Assembly (NCBI GenBank): GCA_004356685.1
Contig: SMWS01000065.1
Coordinates: forward strand, 1-10,868
From: Deltaproteobacteria bacterium
GTDB taxonomy: Bacteria > Desulfobacterota_D > UBA1144 > Nemesobacterales > N074bin48
Length of the DNA: 10,868 nucleotides
Direction: 5' to 3'
In this document: in pieces, positions 1-6,352 of the stretch
Layout: the number at the start of each line of letters is the position of its first letter
How positions within the stretch are numbered: the first letter of the stretch is position 1
Translations under genes and position numbers: made by a program
The notes under the pieces: model-generated
The model's database searches: none
Told to the model about the DNA's origin: nothing
Seen by the model: only the letters and a program-made list of their open reading frames with translations

Positions 1-165
1 CCATTCATGTAGTTCTATGTAATGGTCAAGCGCCTCATTTATAACAGAACTGAGATTTCTGCCATAAACGTTTGCTATCTGATCAAGACTCTGCCGTTTA
101 TTCATTTTAGTTATAAAAGTAATTCGTGAAGAAGTCTCAGAGTTGTTTTTCTCTTTATTTATCAT
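1..165 (-). CDS. Ribbon-helix-helix (CopG/ParD-like) DNA-binding protein, C-terminus outside window
   Basis: Reading the minus strand from the ATG at 165 gives 55 uninterrupted codons to the window edge. The protein begins MINKEKNNSETSSRITFITK and continues with a stretch holding QSLDQIANVYGRNLSSVINE and ALDHYIELHEW. This is the ribbon-helix-helix layout: a short beta strand (RITFIT, residues 14-19), a first helix (about 24-34), a turn containing GRNLS, and a second helix with the ALDHYIELHEW pattern typical of CopG/ParD-type repressors and antitoxins. Such proteins dimerise, insert the beta ribbon into the major groove, and usually repress their own promoter. The rest of the protein and any toxin partner would lie to the left of the window. 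There is no clear Shine-Dalgarno before the ATG, but a direct repeat sits directly upstream. Assignment to the fold is fairly secure; whether it is an antitoxin, plasmid-type regulator or lone repressor cannot be told. Confidence 0.72.
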   Translation of the reverse strand, partial: MINKEKNNSETSSRITFITKMNKRQSLDQIANVYGRNLSSVINEALDHYIELHEW

Positions 166-168
166 ACT

Positions 169-197
169 AGATAATATATCATAAGATAATATATGAT
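169..197. repeat. Two-copy direct repeat upstream of the RHH gene, possible operator
   Basis: AGATAATATATCAT (169-182) is followed by AGATAATATATGAT (184-197), two 14-bp copies differing at one base, with a 15-bp period. The first copy holds a small palindrome, GATA-ATA-TATC. The pair begins 4 bp upstream of the ATG of the ribbon-helix-helix gene, where it would overlap promoter or early leader. RHH repressors commonly bind short tandem or palindromic sites at their own promoters, so self-regulation is a reasonable inference. The sequence is very AT-rich, so chance or slippage is not excluded. Confidence 0.4.
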
Positions 198-323
198 TCC
201 ACCGCATAATCCGAAACAATATTAAACGGTAAAGATCATTCTTGATATTGGCATTTTTATATTCCTTCACATTTGCCGTGCATTGTGTGAGCTGGGGTTA
301 GAATTTTGTGTTAATCAAGTAGA

Positions 324-3300
324 TCAATGTTCTTCAACTGCTAACTTTTTACTATTTCTGTACTCTAAAATTTTATCACTTACATATTTCTTAATATCAT
401 CTAAAATAAGATAAAGTGATGGAATAAGGAATAAGGTAATCAAAGTCGCAAAAACAAGCCCGAAACCAAGAGCTATAGCCATGGGGGCAAGGAAAGCCGA
501 TTCTCCGCGGGTTTTAGTCATCAACAATAATAATCCGCCAAACGTTGTTATTGTTGTAAGCACAATAGGACGAAAACGATGTTTAGCAGACATGAACACC
601 GCAACTACCTTATTCATTTTTTTTGCCCTTTTATTTATAAAATCCATAAGAATTAAACTGTCGTTCACTACCACTCCCAGAAGTGCAACAAACCCAATTA
701 ATGCAGGCAAAGAAACCGGCTCACCTCTAAGAAGTATTCCAAATAAAACTCCGATAATTGTATAAGGAAGCACAGACATGATTATAAAAGGCTGTAGGTA
801 TGATTTTAAAATGCTTGCGAGTATCAGATAAATTAATATTGCTGACACAATAATCGCATTTTTTATACTATCAATAGAATCTCTTGTTTGCTGTTCCTCA
901 CCACCAAAATTATAACTATAGCCGGGAAGGTTGGAAATAGCTTTTTTCATAAAGTTTTCTAAGTTAGAATTAACCTGCGTTGGAGTATTTATCTCTTGAT
1001 CTATTTCAGCCGTTATTCTTACTGCCCTTTCCATATCGTATCTTGATATACTTAGCATGCTCGGTGATACTTCAAAATCCACAATGTTTGAAAGCGGCAC
1101 CCAGCTACCATTTCCATTTGAAATTTCATATGTCTGAAGAATGTATTCAATATCATTTGCAGGCAGATTTTGTTTAACTACAATATCTGCTTCTTCAGTT
1201 CCCAGTCTTGTTGTCGATACCGTAAGACCATCGATTGCCGCTCTTACCGCTCTTGAAATAGTAGTATTGTTTAAACCATAAATGGCAGCCTTTTTATCAT
1301 CGACAATCAAACGTATTTCGGGTTTACCCCAGACCAGGTTATCAGACACTCCATAAACCCCCGGCATGCTCTGCAGCTCTTTTTTTACATATGTTGAAAG
1401 ATCTTTTAAAATATTAAAGTCCTTTCCCTTAATTTCTATATCCACAGGGTCGCCCGTTGGGGGGCCTCCTGTCTGCATAAATTTTATTAGGGTCGGACCA
1501 ACTACATCCTGAGCCTTATCTTTTACTAACTTCATCAGTTCCTTTCCATTTTCTTTCCTCTTCTCAAAATCTTCATACTCTACTATGATTGAAGCTATAT
1601 GATCTCCAAACTCTGGAACTTTTTGTGAAATATCTATTCCTATCATCGAAAAAACATTTTTAAGCACATGAGGAGGAATATTCTCTTTAATTACCTGCTC
1701 TATCTTTTTAACCGATTCTTTAGTTGAATCGAGGCTAGACCTTGTAGGATTTTCAACCCTTATGATAAATTTAGCAATATCTTTTGAATGAAATAAGACA
1801 GGCGGAATTTGTATATAAATTAAGATTGATATAACCAAAATTACGACTGACGACCCCAGTACAAGATATCTTTTATAGATGACAAAAGATAAAGCCTTTA
1901 AATAATAACGCCTTAATTTATAAACTAAGCCCCTTGTTGATCGCTTCTTAGAAATAGGCTTTAGATAATCCGCACAATGTGCGGGTAAAATGAGCAACGC
2001 TTCTACTAGTGAAACCAGAAGAGCAAATATTGCTACTTTTGGTATAATCGACAGAAATTTACCTATCAGTCCCGTCGCAATTAAAAGAGGAACAAAAGAT
2101 GCGATGTTTGTAAGTATTGTTGCAATAACCGGAAGCGCCACCTCCTTTGTTCCAACCACTGCTGCCTTTGCAGGGCTCAAACCGTTTTGTATATGTCTTT
2201 GTATATTTTCTACAACTATTATTGCATCATCCACTATAATTCCTAAAACCAAAATCATAGCAAACATAGAGAGAAGATTAATGGTTACGCCGGTAAAACT
2301 CATGATTATAAATGCGCCGAAAAATGATACGGGAAGCCCAGCAGCAACCACTATTGATGATCTTCTATCTAAAAATGTGTTTAACAATATAAAAACAATT
2401 ATAAGACCTATGATACCGCTTATAACCATGGTTTTAAGCCTCTGCTTAACCCGGTAAGAATTGTCATTGGAAAGAAATATATCTATTCCGCTTGGCAAAC
2501 CCCTCTTAAACTCATTAACTTTTTTCTCAATACCCTTAGCAGTATCAACAACATCAGCATTTTTACTTTTGTTTACCCAAAACGAAATTGCCGGCAAACC
2601 ATTTATTCTTGAAGTGGATATTGTCTTTTCCTCTCCAAGTTCAATGCTTGCTATATCTTTTAGGTAAATATGTTTTCCGCTGCTGCTTGTTTTAACTGGA
2701 AGATCTTTCAGGTCATCAATAGTTTGAACTCTTCCTTTTGACCTTACCAAATATTCCATGTCCTGCTGTTTAAAGCTGCCTCCAGGAAAATCAAGATTTT
2801 TTTTATCTATCGTGGTTGCAATATCCTCAATTGAGATGTCATATTGTCTTAGTTTTCCAGGGTTTATTTTTATCCAAAAAACTGGATCTCCAAGCCCCGA
2901 TGTAACTACGTTATCAACACCAGAAATCAGCTCAAGCTCATCTCTAAGCTCCAGAGCAAATTTTCTAAGAATCTCCCTTTGTACTTCACCCGCTATTGAA
3001 ACGCTGATTATTGGAAAGCTTGCCTTTCGCTCACTTATTATGGGCTCTTCAATATCGTCGGGAAGTTTATTTCTTATTTTTGAAATATCTGATCTAACAT
3101 CTTGAGCTACTTTTTGTATATCTTCTCCAGCTTCTAACTCAGCCACAACATAAGACCTTCCCTCTGAAGAGGTAGAACGAACAACTTTCACACCGGCTAT
3201 ATCGTTTAGCTCATCCTCTACAGCTATTGTTACAAGCTGTTCGACATCTTCTGCAGAAGCGCCCGGATAAATTGTAGTTACTGTAACTAGCTCAAGCTGA

Positions 3301-3419
3301 ATGGAAGGGAATAATTCCAAAGGCAGTCGGAAAGCGGTTAATAAACCTACTATAATAATACTTGCCATAAGCAGGTTCATTAAAACCGGATTTTTAACTG
3401 AAAATTCAGAGATATGCAC
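324..3419 (-). CDS. RND multidrug-type efflux pump, inner-membrane permease (AcrB/HAE family)
   Basis: At 1031 residues this is the usual size for a proton-driven RND pump that works as a trimer in the inner membrane, taking substrate from the periplasm or outer leaflet and passing it to an outer-membrane channel. The N-terminus (SEFSVKNPVLMNLL, TM1) and the periplasmic motif YPGASAEDVE at 51-60 are family hallmarks. TM4 carries GIIVDDAIIVVENI with the proton-relay pair D397-D398. The second half repeats the fold: TM7 region about 517-537, TM8-12 from about 854 to 1007. TM10 reads GVVVNDSLILMDFIN (915-929), so N919-D920 stand where AcrB has its relay lysine (K940); many RND pumps outside the AcrB clade have a polar non-Lys residue here. 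The start is GTG at 3419; an in-frame TAA directly precedes it, so no longer form exists. The Shine-Dalgarno is weak (AGG near the stop of the upstream gene), suggesting translational coupling to the fusion-protein gene 16 bp upstream. Substrate is unknown; a metal-type pump is less likely. Confidence 0.95.
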   Translation of the reverse strand: MHISEFSVKNPVLMNLLMASIIIVGLLTAFRLPLELFPSIQLELVTVTTIYPGASAEDVEQLVTIAVEDELNDIAGVKVVRSTSSEGRSYVVAELEAGEDIQKVAQDVRSDISKIRNKLPDDIEEPIISERKASFPIISVSIAGEVQREILRKFALELRDELELISGVDNVVTSGLGDPVFWIKINPGKLRQYDISIEDIATTIDKKNLDFPGGSFKQQDMEYLVRSKGRVQTIDDLKDLPVKTSSSGKHIYLKDIASIELGEEKTISTSRINGLPAISFWVNKSKNADVVDTAKGIEKKVNEFKRGLPSGIDIFLSNDNSYRVKQRLKTMVISGIIGLIIVFILLNTFLDRRSSIVVAAGLPVSFFGAFIIMSFTGVTINLLSMFAMILVLGIIVDDAIIVVENIQRHIQNGLSPAKAAVVGTKEVALPVIATILTNIASFVPLLIATGLIGKFLSIIPKVAIFALLVSLVEALLILPAHCADYLKPISKKRSTRGLVYKLRRYYLKALSFVIYKRYLVLGSSVVILVISILIYIQIPPVLFHSKDIAKFIIRVENPTRSSLDSTKESVKKIEQVIKENIPPHVLKNVFSMIGIDISQKVPEFGDHIASIIVEYEDFEKRKENGKELMKLVKDKAQDVVGPTLIKFMQTGGPPTGDPVDIEIKGKDFNILKDLSTYVKKELQSMPGVYGVSDNLVWGKPEIRLIVDDKKAAIYGLNNTTISRAVRAAIDGLTVSTTRLGTEEADIVVKQNLPANDIEYILQTYEISNGNGSWVPLSNIVDFEVSPSMLSISRYDMERAVRITAEIDQEINTPTQVNSNLENFMKKAISNLPGYSYNFGGEEQQTRDSIDSIKNAIIVSAILIYLILASILKSYLQPFIIMSVLPYTIIGVLFGILLRGEPVSLPALIGFVALLGVVVNDSLILMDFINKRAKKMNKVVAVFMSAKHRFRPIVLTTITTFGGLLLLMTKTRGESAFLAPMAIALGFGLVFATLITLFLIPSLYLILDDIKKYVSDKILEYRNSKKLAVEEH

Positions 3420-3435
3420 TTATATGATATAAGAC

Positions 3436-4560
3436 CTACTTAATTATTCTTACAGGCTGTTTGTCTGCAAGACCAGAATTACCCTTAATTATTATTTTAG
3501 AATCTTTTGGAAGGCTATCTGAAGAGATTGCACCCTGCTTATCATTTAACCAGGTAACTTTGATAGGGACTTTAACCGCCTTACCCTCTATAAAGGTAAA
3601 AAGAAATACATCACTGCTATCTGAGAGTATAGCTGTTCTTGGAACTTTTATAACATTTTGCAGAAGTTCAATTGGAACTTCCATATTTACAATTTCTCCA
3701 GGAAGCCAGTTATTAGCCTCACCCACAATTTCAGCCTCCACAGAATAAGTGCCGCTTGCCCGGTCAATATTAGGACTGATTCCTTTTATCACAGCTACAG
3801 ATGTTTCAAGTTCGTTGTTTATAAAATTTGAGAGTTTAACTTCAGTATCTTTCCTTAAAATTCTGGCCCAGTTTGCATCAACACCTGCAACAACTTTTTT
3901 CCGGGAGCTATTTACTAAATTTATCACTATTTCATTTGCCATAACTTCCTGCCCTATGTCAGGTATTACATCTATGATTTTCCCTTTAATAGGAGATTTA
4001 ATAATCAGATGTTCAAAATCCCAATTCGATCTTTGATATGACGCATCAAGGGCATTTACCTCGGCCGCTTTTGCTGCAATCTGGTTATCTAGAGATTCCA
4101 GCGTATCTTTTGCAACAATACCCCTTTGCACAAGGCTAATGTTTTTATTATAAAGTCTTTTTAATTCCTTAAGGTCTGCTCTTGCAGAATTAAGCCTAGA
4201 TTTTGCTTCAAGTAAGGCAAATTTTTTCCTTTCATCTTTTAGTACAAGAAGGGTGTCATCAATATCTACACTGCTACCAATCTCTACCCTTTTTTCTTCA
4301 ACCCATCCTCCAACATCTGTCCGGAGTTGAATTGTCTGGCCACCCTGCACCCTGGCAAGAAAATTTGCCGTTCTCCATACATCTGTAACAACCGGAATTA
4401 AAACATTGACTGGTTGTGGTTTTCTTTTGAAATCGGATTCTAGGGCCGAAGATCTTACAGATGACATTCTAAAATAAAGAGCCAGCATTACTACGAAAAA
4501 ACATATTAAAAACCCGGCAAACCATTTCCACTGCTCTTTACTTACTGTTCTGTTTTTCAT
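3436..4560 (-). CDS. RND efflux membrane fusion (periplasmic adaptor) protein, HlyD/AcrA-like
   Basis: This 374-residue protein is the periplasmic adaptor that links the RND permease encoded immediately downstream to an outer-membrane channel. Residues about 12-30 form a single hydrophobic segment that would serve as an inner-membrane anchor; FLIC at 17-20 is not a proper lipobox, so it is probably not a lipoprotein. The lipoyl half-motif DVGGWVEEKRVEIGSSVDID (about 82-101) is followed by an alpha-helical hairpin (about 111-180, rich in Lys/Glu/Leu) and the second lipoyl half, IIKSPIKGKIIDVIPDIGQE (186-205). The beta-barrel and membrane-proximal domains fill about 221-374. Start is ATG at 4560. 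The nearest Shine-Dalgarno-like AGGA lies 14 nt away, and a perfect -10 box ends 8 nt before the ATG, so the mRNA may be leaderless or nearly so. No TolC-type gene lies beside it, so the outer-membrane partner must be encoded elsewhere. Family is certain, substrate unknown. Confidence 0.92.
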   Translation of the reverse strand: MKNRTVSKEQWKWFAGFLICFFVVMLALYFRMSSVRSSALESDFKRKPQPVNVLIPVVTDVWRTANFLARVQGGQTIQLRTDVGGWVEEKRVEIGSSVDIDDTLLVLKDERKKFALLEAKSRLNSARADLKELKRLYNKNISLVQRGIVAKDTLESLDNQIAAKAAEVNALDASYQRSNWDFEHLIIKSPIKGKIIDVIPDIGQEVMANEIVINLVNSSRKKVVAGVDANWARILRKDTEVKLSNFINNELETSVAVIKGISPNIDRASGTYSVEAEIVGEANNWLPGEIVNMEVPIELLQNVIKVPRTAILSDSSDVFLFTFIEGKAVKVPIKVTWLNDKQGAISSDSLPKDSKIIIKGNSGLADKQPVRIIK

Positions 4561-4568
4561 ATAACTAA

Positions 4569-4598
4569 ATTATATCCTAATTTAACCTGATTTATTAA
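4569..4598 (-). promoter_or_regulatory. Predicted sigma70-type promoter of the efflux operon
   Basis: On the minus strand a perfect -10 TATAAT occupies 4574-4569 and a -35-like TTAATA (four of six consensus bases) occupies 4598-4593, with an 18-nt spacer. Transcription would start at about 4562-4560, that is, at or just before the ATG of the membrane fusion protein. A 34-bp palindrome covers the -35 and nearly all of the spacer, which would fit repressor control. The background is AT-rich, so the -35 is only suggestive. Confidence 0.5.
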
Positions 4599-4613
4599 TA
4601 AATCAGGTTAAAT
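4580..4613. promoter_or_regulatory. Perfect 34-bp palindrome, probable operator of the efflux operon
   Basis: The left arm ATTTAACCTGATTTATT (4580-4596) and the right arm AATAAATCAGGTTAAAT (4597-4613) are exact reverse complements with no spacer, 17 bp each; the symmetry stops at 4579/4614. It lies 20 bp upstream of the membrane fusion gene and overlaps the predicted promoter. Dimeric repressors of RND pumps (TetR/AcrR-type and others) bind palindromes in this position, so an operator is the simplest reading. It lacks a GC-rich stem, a loop and a U-tract, so an intrinsic terminator is unlikely. The presumed regulator is not encoded next to it. Confidence 0.6.
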
Positions 4614-4760
4614 ATTATTTATTTTAAAATTCAATATTGTGTTCGATAATTTATAATGCTTAGAAATTTTATTAACACTTAATAATGTTTCATACAGCAA
4701 ACCACTAAAATAATATAACAAATATATATTTCTATATTGCATCATAGTTTAAAAAATCTA

Positions 4761-4789
4761 TTGATTTTTATTTTAATATTCTGTAGTAT
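4761..4789 (+). promoter_or_regulatory. Possible promoter of the HU gene
   Basis: TTGATT at 4761-4766 and TAGTAT at 4784-4789 are each four-of-six matches to sigma70 -35 and -10 boxes, with an ideal 17-nt spacer. They would start transcription near 4796, about 20 nt before the HU ATG and just before its strong Shine-Dalgarno. Position is good and sequence match only moderate in an AT-rich background. Confidence 0.35.
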
Positions 4790-4817
4790 AAAAATATCCC
4801 AGCCGTAAGGAGGAACG

Positions 4818-5120
4818 ATGGCAACAGACAAAAAACCTTTAACAAAAGCACAAATTTCATCTCATATTGCAGAAACTGCAGGCATAACGAAAAAAGTTGC
4901 AAATGAGATTCTTGACGAAATAGCTTCACTGGCCTACAGCGAAACAAAGAAAAAGGGTGAGATCACACTACCTGGTATTGGAAAACTAGTTTTACAAAAT
5001 CGTAAAGCCAGAATGGGTAGAAACCCTGCCACAGGTGAATCAATAAAAATTCCTGCAAAGAAAGTTGTTAAGTTCAGGGTAGCTAAAGCATGTAAAGATT
5101 CTGTTTTAGGTACTGGTTAA
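4818..5120 (+). CDS. HU/IHF-family nucleoid DNA-binding protein
   Basis: A 100-residue protein with the complete HU/IHF fold, which dimerises and bends DNA, compacting the nucleoid and helping recombination, replication and transcription complexes. Residues about 8-45 form the helical dimer base (LTKAQISSHIAETAGITKKV). GEITLPGIGKLVLQNRKAR (about 47-65) leads into the DNA-embracing beta arm. The arm carries the signature GRNPATGE (67-74), including the R-N-P whose proline intercalates into DNA. The C-terminal VVKFRVAKACKDSV matches the final strand and helix. It is a few residues longer than the common 90-residue HU, at both ends. Start is ATG with an excellent Shine-Dalgarno AAGGAGG at 4807-4813 and a 4-nt spacer, suggesting high expression. 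It is divergent from the efflux operon and 156 bp ahead of a response regulator in the same direction. Whether it acts as HU or as an IHF-like subunit cannot be decided, so I give no symbol. Confidence 0.95.
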   Translation: MATDKKPLTKAQISSHIAETAGITKKVANEILDEIASLAYSETKKKGEITLPGIGKLVLQNRKARMGRNPATGESIKIPAKKVVKFRVAKACKDSVLGTG

Positions 5121-5276
5121 ACCTGAATTAACTACAAAGGTTGTTTTGTTACAAATTGTTTTACTATTTAGGTGCAGGATAGTTGTGCAATTTTTATTCT
5201 AAAATAGATTTAATTTTTATTAACGCCCTATAAATCCACACATTTATGTTTTAGACTAGTTAGTTAAGGGCCTGAC

Positions 5277-5657
5277 ATGATAAAAATATTATTTGCGGAT
5301 GATGAAGTGATTGTCAGAAATCTTTATAGTCAAAGTTTGCAGGGCATTGATGGGTTTGAAGTAGAAACAGCGTCTGACGGACAAGAGGCTCTCGAAAAAA
5401 TCGAGCTATTTAAACCTCATCTTATTATTTTAGATATATTTATGCCCAAAAAAACGGGTACAGAGGTCTTAAAAGCAATAAAATCAAATCCCAATACCAA
5501 AAGCCTTCCCGTGCTAATGTTTTCCGGAGTTTCAGATTTGAAAACTATAACCGAATGCTTAGAACTGGGAGCCATCGGATTCATACAAAAAAATGAAGAG
5601 CACGAAGAAATTATAGCTAAAATAAAATTGCTGGTCAGACTGCAGGTTAAAGCTTAA
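5277..5657 (+). CDS. Stand-alone receiver-domain response regulator (CheY-like), copy 1
   Basis: The 126 residues consist of one receiver domain with no output domain. The acidic pocket D8-D9, phospho-acceptor D53 (in LIILDIFMP), S83 at the Thr/Ser switch position and K105 are all present, so phosphorylation should be possible. Such proteins act by binding partners, as CheY does, or as phosphorelay intermediates like Spo0F/DivK. The start is ATG with a modest Shine-Dalgarno AAGGG at 5266-5270 and a 6-nt spacer. No histidine kinase or chemotaxis gene is in the window. It aligns without gaps to the next gene's product, 58 of 122 positions identical by hand count, so the two arose by tandem duplication. 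The notable differences include Ser versus Thr at position 83 and Gly-Val versus Ala-Thr after it, in the output-facing region, suggesting different partners. Confidence 0.92.
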   Translation: MIKILFADDEVIVRNLYSQSLQGIDGFEVETASDGQEALEKIELFKPHLIILDIFMPKKTGTEVLKAIKSNPNTKSLPVLMFSGVSDLKTITECLELGAIGFIQKNEEHEEIIAKIKLLVRLQVKA

Positions 5658-5665
5658 TTTATTTC

Positions 5666-5690
5666 CAGATAGTTTAACTATTTGTTTTGT
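5666..5690 (+). terminator. Weak candidate intrinsic terminator after response regulator 1
   Basis: Nine nucleotides after the stop of the first response regulator, CAGATAGTT (5666-5674) can pair with AACTATTTG (5676-5684), with one G-U wobble; in RNA the loop would be about five bases. It is followed by TTTTGTT. The stem is AT-rich and therefore weak, so termination would be partial at best. Confidence 0.3.
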
Positions 5691-5851
5691 TAAATTCAAA
5701 CCCATTTTTTTTCTAAACTTTATTACTGCATAGTTAACAAAGAATTGAAATATTATTGGTGAATTACTACTGTGCTCTACTTTATATAGTTTATTTTTCA
5801 ATACAGGTACTTAATATGCATGGTTTTAATGCAAAAATAGCAATATTTTAA

Positions 5852-5889
5852 TTATTTATTTAATTATCAATTGATAATTAAACAAATAA
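5852..5889. repeat. 38-bp near-perfect inverted repeat upstream of response regulator 2
   Basis: The symmetry centre is between 5870 and 5871. The inner 24 bp (5859-5882, half-site TTTAATTATCAA) are a perfect palindrome. Beyond one mismatch (5858/5883) six more pairs match, giving 18 of 19 pairs per arm. It lies about 50 bp before the start of the second response regulator in a 281-bp spacer that has no other gene. It may be an operator for that gene or an AT-rich cruciform-prone element; it has no U-tract and does not resemble a terminator. The outer part is low in complexity, the inner part is not easily explained by chance. Confidence 0.45.
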
Positions 5890-5901
5890 GGATTAATATT
5901 T

Positions 5902-5916
5902 ATGGTATTAAATTGA
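5902..5916 (+). other. Possible four-codon upstream ORF (MVLN) before response regulator 2
   Basis: ATG-GTA-TTA-AAT-TGA at 5902-5916 follows a Shine-Dalgarno-like AAGGA at 5888-5892 with a 9-nt spacer. It ends 22 nt before the ATG of the second response regulator, which itself has only a poor ribosome site. It is not in frame with that gene. A ribosome loading on this site and then restarting downstream is conceivable. The ORF is very short and may be chance. Confidence 0.2.
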
Positions 5917-5938
5917 AACTATCTAAAAAACCAAGAAA

Positions 5939-6352
5939 ATGACTAAAATATTATTAGTTGATGACGATGAAGCAGTAAGAAGAATGTTCTCAGAAAGTTT
6001 ACAAAAAGTAGATGGATTTTCTGTGGATACTGCAGACGACGGCAATCAGGCGCTCCTTAAAATTGCACAAACAAAGCCTGATATAATAATTCTTGATATA
6101 GCCATGCCCGAACTCAGCGGCATCCAGGTTCTTGAGGTAGTAAAATCCGATTCTAAATTTAAAAAAATTCCAATAGTCATGCTTACGGCGACATCTGATT
6201 ATGCCGAGATAAATGAGTGCCTGGCAAAAGGCGCCGCAAGTTATATAACAAAGGGTGATCGACACAGTGAAATAGTCGATAAAATAAAGATGATCATTAA
6301 ACTCTACAGGAAGTCCTCAAAGTCAACCGGAAGTCCTCAATTTAAATTCTAA
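5939..6352 (+). CDS. Stand-alone receiver-domain response regulator (CheY-like), copy 2
   Basis: This 137-residue protein is a single receiver domain plus a short basic tail (RKSSKSTGSPQFKF). D8, D9 and D10 form the acidic pocket, D53 in IIILDIAMP is the phospho-acceptor, T83 in MLTATSD is the switch residue and K105 completes the active site, so it is a canonical, phosphorylatable receiver with no output domain. It is the closer of the two copies to the textbook motif set. The start is ATG at 5939: an in-frame TAA at 5924-5926 rules out a longer form, and MTKILLVDDDE is the expected beta-1 strand. There is no good Shine-Dalgarno (only AAG just before the ATG). Its 3' end overlaps the convergent coaBC gene by 30 bp, and its tail is encoded over a duplicated 12-bp stretch. 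It has no kinase partner nearby; role probably in a phosphorelay or protein-binding switch. Confidence 0.92.
   Translation: MTKILLVDDDEAVRRMFSESLQKVDGFSVDTADDGNQALLKIAQTKPDIIILDIAMPELSGIQVLEVVKSDSKFKKIPIVMLTATSDYAEINECLAKGAASYITKGDRHSEIVDKIKMIIKLYRKSSKSTGSPQFKF
6309..6340. repeat. 12-bp direct repeat inside the RR2/coaBC 3' overlap
   Basis: GGAAGTCCTCAA occurs at 6309-6320 and again at 6329-6340, exactly 12 bp, with a 20-bp period. The second copy lies in the 30-bp overlap between the 3' ends of the second response regulator and coaBC. Because 20 is not a multiple of three, the copies are read in different frames and a duplication here would have altered both C-terminal tails. Confidence 0.5.

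Noticed and set aside
240..323. Possible terminator hairpin after the RND gene (GGCA ... TGCC around 249-277)
   Set aside because: Only four base pairs with a loop of about 20 nt and no U-tract; not supportable.
1990..2457. Plus-strand 155-codon open frame inside the RND gene
   Set aside because: It is the antisense shadow of conserved RND transmembrane sequence, including the D397-D398 motif; no independent start signal or family resemblance.
5115..5131. Sequence resembling a half-site of the efflux palindrome (AAACCTGA after the HU stop)
   Set aside because: Only about eight bases match, with no symmetric partner; expected by chance in AT-rich sequence.
5559..5801. Minus-strand 80-codon open frame over the end of response regulator 1 and the following spacer
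   Set aside because: It overlaps a well-supported receiver domain on the opposite strand, resembles no family, and is rich in Phe/Tyr/Asn as expected of random AT-rich sequence.
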